Of a stretch of DNA of 64,000 nucleotides, positions 47,622-58,618 are shown in pieces. The notes beneath the pieces were generated by a model. That model worked only from the letters and a program-made list of their open reading frames with translations, had not been told where the DNA came from and did not search any database. A program made the translations under genes and the position numbers. Position 1 is the stretch's first letter. Each line of letters begins with the position of its first letter. This DNA is from Entonaema liquescens (Eukaryota > Ascomycota > Sordariomycetes > Xylariales > Xylariaceae), in the NCBI GenBank assembly GCA_902805475.1, contig CADCSX010000005.1, positions 1,995,501 to 2,059,500 on the forward strand, written 5' to 3'.

Positions 47622-48194
47622 TGTGACGGTCTCCTGCTACTGGTGTATTATACAGACACGAACAGGATGAGGGAAAGGATATGGGTGTGAGCTTGAAATT
47701 GTATGGATTAGGCACCTAAGAAATCTCAAAGGTTTGAAACTTTGGGGCTAGCAAAAGAGATACATTAGGTATTTATGTGCGGCCCTCCTGCATATAACAA
47801 GTCGGGTCCTTTTCGGAATCCTTCCTATTGATCGGTGTAATTTTTCTGGTAAGCTGAAATGTTAGTGAGTTCGGGATAGCGAGCTAAAAACCCCGGGTTA
47901 CCAGGTAAGTATGTATGTAGTTTACAAGTATTTTTTTCCCTTTAAATATATACCTAATATAATCAAATATATAAATCAAGTCTATAGAATTAAATTGGGG
48001 ATTAAGAATATTTACTTCATTCTGTAAGAAGATATTAGACGGCTCGCTCTGGCAGGTGTTTAGCAGCTGAATAAATTTACATCTGTTAGATGGATATATC
48101 TGTTAATTAAGTAGTTGATGCCAACATCCAACCTGCATTCGCGTATTCGTTTTCGTATAATTGAATACCAAACAAAGATACTGAATTTTCAAAG
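47622..48194. promoter_or_regulatory. Divergent promoter region upstream of MRM2
   Basis: About 570 bases between divergent starts; AT-rich, no factor sites named. Confidence 0.45.
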
Positions 48195-49631
48195 ATGGTA
48201 GCACCGTCAAATCCCAGTTCAGCATTGATCCTTCGAGGTTATTCCCGAAGTATATTATCGTCGCCAACCAGACATGGGATAGCGCATTATTGCTCTCCCC
48301 CGAAACTCACAGCGTCGATGCGGGTATTGGCGAGAATAGCGGTGCCTCGCAATGGACGGCCCTTAGCAGTGGCGGCTGTTCGATCTCCTGGCGTGTTCAG
48401 TCTCCTCGCGCACCCCGTTTCTGAGTCTATACGATGGGCCACGTCAATGTCCAGATGGAAACAGCGGCAGGCGAGTGACCGATTCGCTCGCGAGGCGAAT
48501 GTTCGAGATCTTAAGAGCCGTGCTGCGTTCAAACTGTTTAGTGTGAGTTGGTCGCTCAATGTCGGGATACATTGATCAAAACTCACCTGTATTCATCCAG
48601 ATGGACGAAAAGTATAAGTTGTTCAAGAGAGGACAGACAGTCATTGACCTGGTAGGTAGCTTAGCTCATAGCAGCTCACAATACTAATCAATTTAGGGAT
48701 ATGCACCAGGCAGCTGGTCTCAGGTATGAAGGCTGCGAATCTTTACGATATTAGTCGCTCATTGGCTTTAGGTCGCCTTCGAACGCACAAAGCCAAATAA
48801 CCGTGTCGTCGGAATCGACCTCATCCCGGCTCAGCCGCCGGCGGGTGTGTCAACCATCCAAGGCAATTTCTTAAGTCCGGGTGTTCGTGAGCTTGTGAAA
48901 GACTACCTCGTCGAGTTTCAACCGCGGAGAAATTCATCTGACCCAGACGTGGAAGATTCAGAGGAGGAAGCTGTTATCACGGAGAGACCGAGTTATATCG
49001 ATGCCGAACGCGCCGAATCGGCTGAATCTCATCACGAAGATCTCTCCAAGAACGGGGAGAGACTTGTTGATGTACGTATTATTCCGTTTGTTCAGAGCAT
49101 GCTTCTGTTAGTTTGAACCCGCAAGGCTAACTCAGCAACCAATAGGTAGTTCTCAGCGACATGTCAGAGCCCTGGCCACAAATCTCTGGATTCTCTGTCA
49201 ACGCAATCACTCACACATATATCAGGTTGATGAACACAAGCGGTATAAAATTCCGAGACCACGCGGGTAGTATGGTAAGTTTATACTCCGTACATTGAAT
49301 CCTTGTGTTTTGCGACTGGGTATTTACCAAGATTCCTAGGACCTCTGCCTCGCAGCTTTGCAATTCGCAAGCGATACACTCAAAGCCGGCGGCCACTTCG
49401 TCTGTAAATTCTACCAGGGGTCCGAGGACAAGAGCTTGGAGCTGAAGCTCAAGAAGATGTTTGAAAAGGTCCATCGCGAGAAACCTGAGGCGTCAAGAAG
49501 CGTATGTTCTTTGTAAGCCAAGATATTTTTACTTTTGATGCTAACCAGTTGCCTAGGAATCTCGCGAGGCGTACTTCGTAGCCTTGAGGAGGATAGATAA
49601 AGTTACGCTCGAGAGTATCGAAAACCGCTAG
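48195..49631 (+). CDS. MRM2: Mitochondrial rRNA 2'-O-methyltransferase Mrm2 (FtsJ family)
   Basis: S-adenosylmethionine-dependent methyltransferase of the large mitochondrial rRNA. Seven exons (48195-48542, 48601-48651, 48697-48723, 48772-49071, 49146-49274, 49340-49501, 49557-49631) total 1092 nt and 363 residues in perfect phase; exon 3 is only 27 nt. The N-terminal 90 residues are basic, suiting a mitochondrial presequence. FtsJ landmarks: SRAAFKL, with the catalytic Lys, at about residues 109-115; the SAM-binding TVIDLGYAPGSWSQVAFER; VVGIDLIP; VVLSDMSEP with catalytic Asp; AGGHFVCKFYQG with catalytic Lys; then RKIDKV-like LRRIDKVTLE at the end. A variable acidic insert of about 45 residues lies between VRELVKDYLV and VVLSDM. 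All three catalytic elements are intact. Confidence 0.93.
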
Positions 49632-49954
49632 GCTATGGAGACTAGGGATATTGTAACTATATGATGCATGTATTATATGTATATGTTTAAATCGCTCCAG
49701 GAGCCTTAACATAAGCACTACTTCTTGAGACTTCTCATTCATAATGCTATCTTACAATCCCAGGGCAATAAAATTAACACGAAAGACTCAAATGAAGTAT
49801 ATTTGCTAACTAGAAAGTAGTGACTCCAAGCAGATCAAGAGGCCTTAATTTGATATACCTAGCATCATTTATCGATTCTTTTCCGAGACTGACATCCTCA
49901 CGCTACTACATCCACTATTCTCGTTCCTCGAACCATGTCGTAGTTTACACCAGC
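49632..49954. other. Short gap between convergent genes
   Basis: About 320 bases between the MRM2 stop and the stop of the secreted-protein gene. Nothing recognised. Confidence 0.5.
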
Positions 49955-50308
49955 CTAGCAGCAGAACCCAGGGATATTTCCTATATCCTGCCCATAGGTC
50001 ACATTGCCCGGGGGCAAGCAGAGCAACGAGGTTTCATTGGCTTGTATCGCATTCACACCAAAGAATGTCCCTTCAGGAATTAGTTGAGAAGTTGACTTCG
50101 TGATGATCTAAGACTTACCGTTCATGCATTGGCATACTGCCTTGGTGACGCAGCAATCCGGGTCTTCGAATGGAAAGCACTCAATAGCAGCCGCGAAGGT
50201 AGCCGTAATGTTAGGGAAGGTTGACTTTGAGGCTTTGACGGGTGGTCTTGCAAGCGCCACGCCGAAAGTCGAAGCGGCAACGATACTCAGGAGGGCAAAT
50301 AGGACCAT
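49955..50308 (-). CDS. Small secreted cysteine-rich protein
   Basis: Two exons, 50119-50308 and 49955-50070, with a 48-base intron (GTAAGT donor, AACTAAT branch point, AAG acceptor), give 101 residues in phase. A signal peptide is clear (MVLFALLSIVAASTFGVALA, cleavage likely before RPP). The mature part holds eight cysteines: ECF, DCC, AVCQC, LLC and a terminal FCC. Spacing C-x6-CC-x4-C-x-C before the intron is compact. N-glycosylation motifs NIT, NGT, NET and NVT are present. The order differs from hydrophobins (no central second CC followed by C) and from CFEM, so I leave the family open. Such proteins include effectors and antimicrobial or cell-wall proteins; no toxicity is claimed. Divergent from the MFS gene at 50897. 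Confidence 0.75.
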
Positions 50309-50896
50309 TTTGAGGTATGTAATTTCTTGCGACTTTTGAATTGGACGGAGTCTTGGGGTGAGAGCGCTTTTTTCCAGTTGGACACAATCGGATTGGTAGG
50401 TCATTAGTCCAGGGTATTCGGGTCCATATATAGGTACCTTGCCTAGAAGAATGGTCCTTCTAAGTCCAGGAATATTTCTATGAAAAGCGAATGGCTGCTA
50501 GTGTCATATGTCACACAGATACGGCCTCGGTCTTTCCAAGATCACATTGTGAAACCATGGAAGCGGCTGTAACCAGGGAAGCTGCTTTATACCTAGACCA
50601 CACCTGATCCTCGCTTACCGATGTTTTCAAGGAAGGAGAGAAAGATGTAACTTCTCTTCGAGTCCGTTGAGGATGGAAGTCGTACCCAAGCTTGATGATG
50701 GTCCTCTCGACTCTCCATATTTGTACAACACCTAGAGGGGAGACATTCTATCAATCCCTTTCTACTTCATACTACTCTTCAAAATCCACCCAACTTCAAT
50801 TCTTTCGTTTTAATCGTTACTTTCGTTAATACCCTCTTTGGTTTAGTTTCTTGCTCTCGCTGGTCTTTTGTTGGTTATACCCTCAGACCATTGGAA
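50309..50896. promoter_or_regulatory. Divergent promoter of the secreted protein and the MFS transporter
   Basis: A 588-base gap between the two divergent starts. The last 150 bases before the MFS ATG are CT-rich, as usual for leaders of highly transcribed fungal genes. No factor site is named. Confidence 0.5.
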
Positions 50897-53259
50897 ATGT
50901 CTCTCGAAAAACGTGTCTGGCGCTTTGATCCCGACGCCCAGGCCGCATCCCCAGATGACCTACACGAAGTCTGTCTAGACGATGATAATAAAGAAGTCCC
51001 TGTCCCCTTACCGGTGGGTAGCCGACCTGAATGTCTTAGGAATACTGCTCACGAATGCGTGTTTGTTGCTCTTATCGCCCTGGCTGCAGCCACGCCTGTA
51101 TTCCTTCAGCGCTCTGTTGTGGTTGTAGCTGGACCTATATCCGGTGCCCTGCAAATGACACCAGCTCAGATTGCGTGGGCTACGGCAAGCTCAGGGTATT
51201 TCAATTCTTCGCTGGCGTTGCTCATGGCATCAACTGACTACTAGTTCGCAGTTTAACGACAGGCGCATTTTTGCTCCCATTTGGCTATATCGCCGATACT
51301 TGCCCTGTCCTACCCCGAAAGACTCTTCTGATCATCAGCTTGGTGGTGTTCTGTCTGCTTGTTTCCTGTACATCCTTCTCGCAAACTGGAGTTGTGCTCG
51401 ATATCATATCTGGCTTGACTGGTATCGCTTGTGCGGCGAATGTTCCCATTGCCGTTGGTATGTTAAGTCTCGTCTATCCAACGCCTTCTCGCCGTAAGAA
51501 TATCGTGTTTTCTTCTTTCTTAATGGGCACACCTGCAGCAACTATCATCGGTGGTCTCGGCTCTGGCGCATTAGCTCTTGAAATCAGTTGGAAGGCCCCA
51601 TTTATTGCCTTGGCTGCTCTCTACGTCGCGGTCTCTGGACTTGCTTGCGTTTTCGTCCCGAACATTTCGGAGCCCAAAACCGAAGAGAAAACCGAATTAC
51701 GTATCATTGCCGAGCCGGAAGCGTTCCCTATGTTGTCGATTGAGGCACCTCAGAAAAAGTCCACATTCTTGCAGTTTAATTGGCTGGGTCTCTTTCTACT
51801 TGTGACAGGTCTTCTCCTATTCACTATTGCGTTGACCATTGGCCCGCAAGGTCCGGAACCATGGAAGACACCGACAGTTATCCTACTCCTGACTTTGGGT
51901 GTGCTGTCTCTTGGATGTTTCCTTCTTTGGGAGAATGTTACTCAAACGCCCATGATACCCCCGTCGATTTGGGAAAACTTGACGGTAACTTTGGTAAAGC
52001 CTCCTTGAAACTGAGCTATAAAACATCACTAATGCAGTATGAAGGTGATCATCTGTACTTTGGCTGCTGCAATGTCTTTCTACTCTCAGCTATTCTGGGT
52101 TTCTTTATTCATGCAAGATCTCGAGGGTCTGAAGCCATTCGACGTCGCTGTACGGTTGCTACCGCAGGCTCTTGTGGCCTTGGTACTCAGCCCTCTTGTT
52201 GGTCTCATCATGCATAGGGTTCCCGGGACAGTGTTGTTGGCAGTTGCGGCTACTTCCCTTGTCGTGAGCAATATGCTTCTCATATTTTTGCGCCAAGGGA
52301 GCAACTACTTAATCTGGATATTCCCAGCTGTCATGTTGAGTACTATTGGAATGGATTGGATTATGAATGTTGGGTCGGTTAGTAGTTCCTTATCAAGTTC
52401 CAAACTGCCCGAGTCTTAACATCTAATGACGTCGTAGCTTTATATCTTATCATCTCTCCCGCTCGAACATCACTCGGTTGGCGCTTCTCTGCTTCAAACG
52501 ACGAGCCGCCTCGGAGTTCCTCTTGGCATGGGAGTGACCACTGCTATTTGGTCATCGTACGACGGAAAGTGGCAGAATGCCTACCCCGAACTAGCGTATA
52601 CTAATACTTTCATGGCGACCACGGCTTTTGCGGGTATTTCCCTCATTTTAGTACCATTCATTCGCATTGGAAGGCAAGGTCATTCAAGACGTCAACCATT
52701 AGAGGACCAGAATGATGAGCTTAAGCAGAGAACTTCAGTTCCTCCGCAAGCACCGCATAGTCCGCCTCGAAACCCCCGAAGTGATAGCGGACACCGTCCA
52801 AGCAAGCGATGGTCCCCTGTTGATACATTAGCTGCGTCGGTCACAAGCGAAAGACAGCACACAGCAGCTCCATCGGTGTCATCACAGTCCTCGCGTAGAA
52901 GTGAGGATACCTCAAATACAAATAAAACAACTAGGACAACCATTCGACGAGGGTGTAGCCCATCCGAAAGAGTCGTTTGGGTTGTCTGTGAAGAATGTGG
53001 CACGACCAAGCGCCACAATCAACCACGTACTACTATTGGTGACCCAGCTCGTTACTTCAACGATCCTGCGTTTAGCAACACGACCAAGGAAGCCAATAAA
53101 ACGAATCCGTACGGAGCCAACGGTAATAACAGCAGTCAGATTCATCACCATATCCCTCAGTCTCAACTTCCGAGGCCGTATGGCGGACGTCGTCGTTTAC
53201 CACTTATGAATCGTCAAATTCTAACGCACCAAATGCTGACTCAAGGATTCCAACCCTAA
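50897..53259 (+). CDS. Major facilitator superfamily transporter with long cytosolic tail
   Basis: Four exons: 50897-51195, 51252-51984 (or to 51993), 52045-52377 and 52438-53259. The first intron removes an in-frame stop. The core is a 14-span drug/H+ antiporter-like MFS: FVALIALAAATPVFLQRSVV, GAFLLPFGYIADTCPVLPRK (the loop 2-3 motif), NIVFSSFLMGTPAATIIGG, a central hydrophilic loop, FYSQLFWVSLFMQ, and GVPLGMGVTTAIW near the last spans. Intron 2 has two nearby acceptors; only the one before GTGATC keeps the frame. After about residue 515 comes an unusual tail of roughly 195 residues, rich in Ser, Arg, Pro and Asn, containing VVWVVCEECGTTKRHN and GDPARYFNDPAF. The substrate is unknown. Convergent with the acyl-CoA dehydrogenase gene. 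Confidence 0.85.
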
Positions 53260-53764
53260 GAGCCTTGTGGTAGGGGACATATATCCCGGTATATACGAAC
53301 CGGGCTTTGGAGGAGCATTCATAACAGTGTTTTGGTTGGGTTTAAAGGACCTCTTTGGACCTTTCTTGGGAGACTCACTATTATGGTGGAGGACTTATTC
53401 CTTTTACTCAGGTGAAGTAGCTAATGCAGTACGAGAAAGGATATAAACCCCTTCCTAGATCCCTCTTGTGTCAAGTCAGAAGGCAGATATATATGTAGCT
53501 CAGTGCCTCGACATACTGTCATAATAAGTAATACATTCTGAGGCCACAGTGAGAGATATGCGAAGTGTTTTGCAATTAAATTTACTCGTTTGAATTTACC
53601 CCGACGCCGCGGCTTATGCTATAGCACTGAACCTATGTCTTTTCCCACAGTAATACCACATGCGTGCATAGCTGCTTATATATACAATTGTAAGATGTCG
53701 AGGTTTGCTAACACGAAATAAGTTATGCCTCCTAAATAAGCCCAACATATACTCATTTATCAGC
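53260..53764. other. Gap between convergent genes
   Basis: About 500 bases containing two 3' ends. No gene recognised. Confidence 0.5.
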
Positions 53765-55474
53765 CTATAACTTTGCATTGGGCATCTGGCGCATGGCCTG
53801 GCGAACGCCCAGATCGGCAAGGACCTCTTCGGCACCGCCGAGAATAGCGTCGAACTTGTATGTTCGGTTAAACATCTCGACGACGCGACCCATGCCGGAT
53901 TGGGTAAGGCCGCGGCCGCCGAAGATCTGGACGGACTCGTCGGCGATCTCGTGCGAAGCGCGGGTGATGCTCATCTTCAGCAGACCGATGGGGCCGCCGA
54001 GGTGCTGCGCTTGCTGCTTGTAGGGCATGTGGCACATCTGGTAGGTTATGGTTTCGAGCCAGGCTTCTGTGGGGGAGTTAGTGGGGGTATGTTATTAAGG
54101 AGGAGTGGGGAGAATGAGAAGGGGTGGAGAGGTTACGTACGGTTTGACTCGACGAGCGCAATCATCTTGGCGAGCTTCTGTCGGATCACGGGCTGCTCGA
54201 TGAGCCGCTTGCCGAAGACGATGCGCTGATGCGACCACTTGAGACACTCCTCTACGATGGTCCTGCACATTCGGATTCCGGCGCCTAGAGGGAATGGTTA
54301 GTATATATACAATACAACTTGGAATAATACGGTATGCTATTTTAGATATATATATAGAAAGAGAGAAAAAAAAAAAAAACTCACAGGCCATGGTCCATCG
54401 TTCGTGGTTGAAGTTGCTGAGGATGACGTAGATACCCTTGTTCTCCTCGCCGAGGAGGTTCTCGACCGGTACCTTGACGTTGTCGAAGGTGATGTAGGCA
54501 GTGCCGGCGGAGGGGGAGTACGACGTCTTAATGGCCTTGGTCTCGACACCCTCGCCGCGCTCGATCAACAAGACACTCAGGCCCTTGTCGGTCTTGACAC
54601 CGGTGACGAAGTAGTCGCAGAAGACGCCGTTGGTGATCCACTTCTTGGTGCCGTTGACGATGTAGTGCTTGCCGTCGGGGGTCTTGGTGGCGGTGGTGCG
54701 CAGGCCGGCGACGTCGGACCCGGCGAAGGCTTCGGTGATGGCCAGACACATGTACTTCTTGCCGCCGAGAACCTCGTCCATGACGGCCTTGCGCCGCCGC
54801 GCGTCGCGCATGTAGTTCATGACGCAGGGCAGACCGATGACCATGCCTGCTAGCTGGCCGTCTTGGAACCCGCGCGCGTTGGACCGCACGCCCTCTTGCG
54901 ACATGATCAGGTCGTGGAAGTAGTCGAACTCCTCGCCCTTGACCGCCCCGTCGAATAGGTCCACCCCGTGGAGGTGCTTCCCGGGCCCCAGGCGCATGTG
55001 CAGGATACCCTTCTCCACCATGCGGTCGACGAGCTCTTGGCTGATGTACTTGCCGTCAGCCTCACGGGCCTGGGCCTCGGGGGTGATATGAGTGTCGTTG
55101 AAGACGCGCATCGCCTTGCGCAAGCGGTGGTGGCTCTCGTTGTAGTAAGGGCTCTTGAATTGGGGCGTGAGCCATAAGGGCTCGGCGTAAGGGACGGTGC
55201 TGAGGTCGCCGGGCTTAGGGGTGACGACCTGGGGCTTCTCGCCCTCGAGAGTGCCGACGCATAGGTCCTCGTACTTGGTGAGGACCTCGTGACGGTGCAG
55301 GTTGTAGAAGGCTACGGTGGCATCTTGGCCGGCGACCTGGCGGAGGACAGACTCGCCGCCGGGATGCGCGTCGACGAAGTCGGATACGTCGTAGACTTTG
55401 CTGTCAACTATAAACCACACCGAATCTTCGGTGTTGTGCTTAGCCACCTCATCGCGGGTGAATGTCTTAGACAT
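53765..55474 (-). CDS. Cytochrome b5-acyl-CoA dehydrogenase fusion
   Basis: Three exons (54385-55474, 54141-54284, 53765-54066) give 1536 nt and 511 residues in phase. Residues 1-80 form a cytochrome b5 domain with both haem histidines: DAHPGGESVL and YNLHRHEVL. Residues about 110-511 are an acyl-CoA dehydrogenase: LAITEAFAGSDVAGLRTTAT (FAD/substrate loop), GTKKWITNG, INFERW-like LSNFNHERWTMA, SHQRIVFGKRLIEQPVI, ESVQIFGGRGLTQSGMG, and EEVLADLGVRQAM at the end. The fusion is known from fungi; an internal electron path from flavin to haem is plausible. There is no obvious mitochondrial presequence or membrane anchor, so the enzyme may be cytosolic or peroxisomal. No PTS1 is seen (ends NAKL). 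Divergent from the aldehyde dehydrogenase gene, 1.5 kb away. Confidence 0.92.
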
Positions 55475-56955
55475 GGTGGCGGTAGGTAGAAGTAGGCTAC
55501 GAAAGAAAAGGGAGAATAAAAAGAAAGTTTGAATAAAAATAAAAGTAGTGGCCTACTCGAAGGGAATGAAGCTGAATTGATGATGTTATTCCTCTAAGAT
55601 ATAGAGGAGCTTTTACAATAACGTACGAAGGTCCGACTACAACGAAAGAACACAACCTCGACAAGAATAAACTGGCATTTTGAAGGAAAGAAAGAAAAAA
55701 AAAGAGAGAACTCTTTGTCCCTTGTTTTGACGTCAGCTTGGGAATCCCGGACAGTGGATCTGGGGAAATCGATACCTCGGCTCGGTCTGAGCTGAGGAAC
55801 ATGGGGTGCATAAGCGTGTCCCGTGTAATACGGATTTAATCGAATCTGATTGGCTGCTTTGCCCGCGTCCCTGCCGTTTATAGTTGCTGGACCGCGGGTG
55901 GCCCTCTGATAAGCTCTGGTGGGGTCCAAGCCTGTTGCATGTGCCTGGAGCGATAACGAAGTTCGCCTGAGCAGATTTCGGTTCGCTGTACCGAGACTCG
56001 CATGCTCGAATGGTAGCAATGCAATTAGTAACTCCCTATAAAGTATAAAGCGTATAAATGGTGATTATTCAACGGTATATAGAAACTATGGAGGACATTA
56101 TATGAGGCACTTGACTATCTCTGGTAAGCTTTATCATATCGCTCATAAACTTCGTTCTATCTATCATAGTTTTTAAAGAAACTTGCCGCAATAGTGTTAA
56201 GTTATAGCCAATGTAGTGTTTTATCTACCTACCTAGGTAATGCACGAGTTGGAGCTTCGGCTTAAAACTACGCCACACACGAGTATTCTCAACTTACCCT
56301 CCCGTTTCTTAATCTTAATGATGTCCCTCGGAAGATGTGTAAACATACCGCACTTCCTCTTATACACCTACCTAGGTGCTAGTTAATACATAGGTTTTCA
56401 AATTATAAGTAGAAGGCTATTTAATTCTACGTATAAACTCATTTTCTCCACCCAGACCGATCAGATAGTTCATATTAGAAAGATCAAGTTATATCTAGCT
56501 CGCGCTTTACAAGATAGCGGAAGCCGAACCAATACTACCCACTCGCTCTTAACAGGTCGAGTCTTGCTATGTTATCAATTATAGTAGGTAATTAATCTTA
56601 ATCTTTTAAGTCCGGTACGCTGGTTTATGCGAATGCAGTTATGTCCGGTCTTATGTAAATGCATATTGTTTAAAATGCACCCCAGAGAAGTATTCGGAGA
56701 GTCTGATCCGCCGAATGATTTTCCCGCTCCTAAAAGGAGGCACGCAGCTCACGCAACCCGCAGCGCAAGAGCGGAGATTACAGCACGCGAGTCGCGGGGA
56801 ATGGCCGATGTGTAGCATATCATCTGGTTGAAGAGATAGAATGGGCATTCCAGTGTGTATATATGGTTCATGATGTAGAGATGGAAAGAATATACCATAT
56901 ACCATATTATTGTATCTACAACTACAATTAAAGCACAGTAACTCAGCGCAGGAAG
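55475..56955. promoter_or_regulatory. Divergent promoter region between two dehydrogenase genes
   Basis: About 1.5 kb, long enough for two separate promoters. Two perfect ACCTAGGT palindromes lie at 56231-56238 and 56370-56377, roughly 600-700 bases upstream of the aldehyde dehydrogenase start. No coding frame is credible. Confidence 0.45.
56231..56377. repeat. Pair of ACCTAGGT palindromes
   Basis: Two perfect copies 139 bases apart (56231-56238 and 56370-56377), each preceded by a second CCTA step (CTACCTACCTAGG and ACACCTACCTAGG), so the shared word is at least ACCTACCTAGGT. Confidence 0.6.
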
Positions 56956-58618
56956 ATGATGGCAACTCTAAAGCTTCCCGGGCTTTCTGTATATCGCTAC
57001 TCGAGCAATGACCCAAGTAGGCGTTTTACAGTTATGAATCCTGCCACGGGTAAGGTACTCACCACAGTCCAAGGCGGAGACCAGGCTACTATCGATGCAG
57101 CCGTACGTGCCTCGCAAGTGGCTTTCGAGGAGCGCTGGCGGCCCCCAACTCACGCCCAACGGTCGGCGTATCTCCTCCGCTGCGCCGACGAGCTTGAGAA
57201 ACATCTGGATGAACTTTCTACCTTACTATGCATGGAGAACGGGAAGCCCTCTAGGGATGCCAAGCTATTCGATTGTGGCATGCTTGTGGGAGTGTTCCGA
57301 TTCTTCGGGAGCTTGGCAGACAAGTTGCCTTCAGCCTTCTACGATAGGGGGCCCCCTATATACGACCGTGATACGCGAGCCGTACGGTGTATGCGTTGGC
57401 ATCCTTCCCTTCAATTGGCCGCCCATCTTCGCGGGTGGCAAGCCAGCGCCGGCGCTCGTGGCGGGCAATACGTTTATCCTGAAGCCCGGTGAGCAGGCAC
57501 CGCTGACGGTGCTTCGGATAGTTGAGATCCTTGAACCCATCCTACCGAAAGACGTACTCCTAGCCGTGCCAGGGGTCGGGCCTGAGATCCCGCAGGCGTT
57601 GGTATCGCACCCACTCGTCAAAAGGGTTACCTTCACAGGGTCGACAGCTGCTGGAGCTGCTGTGGCACGAACCGCTGCTAATTCTATCACGCCAGTAGCC
57701 CTTGAGCTAGGCGAAAAGAACGCGATGACTGTTTTCGAAGACGCAGAATTCGACGCTGCGGTACGCACGGCGCTCGAAGGAGCCTTCTTCAACAAGGGCG
57801 AGGCGTGTACCGCTAGCTCGCGAATCCTCGTACAACGCGGCATCTACAATAGTTTCGTCGAGAAACTAGCTGAGGGTGTGAAAAGGATCAAGATGGGAAA
57901 TGGTCTCGACCCTGCGACACATGTTGGGCCGCAAATATCCAAGGTCGCACAGCAGCGTCTATTAGATTATATCGCCCTTGGGGTGAAAGGGGGTGCTAGA
58001 ATCGCCGCGCAGGCTGAGCTTCCATCGGACCCTGAGTGTAAGGAAGGCTTCTTCATACCTGCGACTCTATTCGCAGATGTAACTGAAGATATGCGCATTG
58101 CCAAAGAGGAGATGTTCGGCGCCATCGGTGAGTTGTCGCGGGAAAGGGGGCTGGGTTAGAGTTTCCTGGTAGGCTAACTATCAAATAGTGACCGTCACAC
58201 CGTTCGACACCTTTGACGATGCGGTTCGTATGGCGAACTCGGTAGAGTACGGCTTAACAGCTATCGTATTCACGAAGGATCAAGTGAAGGCGAACCGCTA
58301 CGTCCGCGCAGTTGGAGCCGGGATGGTAAGTTACAGATAATGCAACTCCCCTTCCGAATAATTGGTTAGAGCTAGCGAAAGAAACTTACCATTTCATTTT
58401 TCATTTCATAGGTTTGGGTAAACAACTACCATAGAAACGTAATGGGCACACCGTTTGGTGGGGTGAAGCATTCCGGCTACGGAAGAGAGCATTACATAGA
58501 GACGTCGTATGAATTTACTCAACCCAAAGCCGTACATTCGCCGTCCGGTTTGGCCGAAATTCCGGAGTGGCGTGGTGTGGTTGACATTTTTGGGCGTGAT
58601 GGAAGTGAAATAGTTTAA
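56956..58618 (+). CDS. NAD(P)-dependent aldehyde dehydrogenase (one frame break)
   Basis: Oxidises an aldehyde to an acid. Three exons, 56956-58127, 58189-58325 and 58412-58618. One base fewer in the GGGGGCCCCC run at 57347-57356 joins DRG to YTTVIREPYGVC and gives 505 codons exactly. Landmarks: FTVMNPATGKVLTTV, PFNWPP with the catalytic-site Asn, NTFILKPGEQAPLTVL (cofactor Lys), VTFTGSTAAG, ALELGEKNAM, GEACTASSRI with the catalytic Cys, EEMFG, and the closing WVNNYHRNVMGTPFGGVKHS. The usual LELGGK reads LELGEK: the catalytic Glu is kept but the second Gly is Glu, an odd change next to the active site. No targeting peptide or peroxisomal signal is evident. The start could be either of two adjacent ATGs (56956 or 56959). 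Confidence 0.93.

Noticed and set aside
51196..51251. In-frame stop in the MFS transporter as evidence of a pseudogene
   Set aside because: The stop lies within a well-formed 56-base intron whose removal restores the expected sequence SSGLTTGAF.
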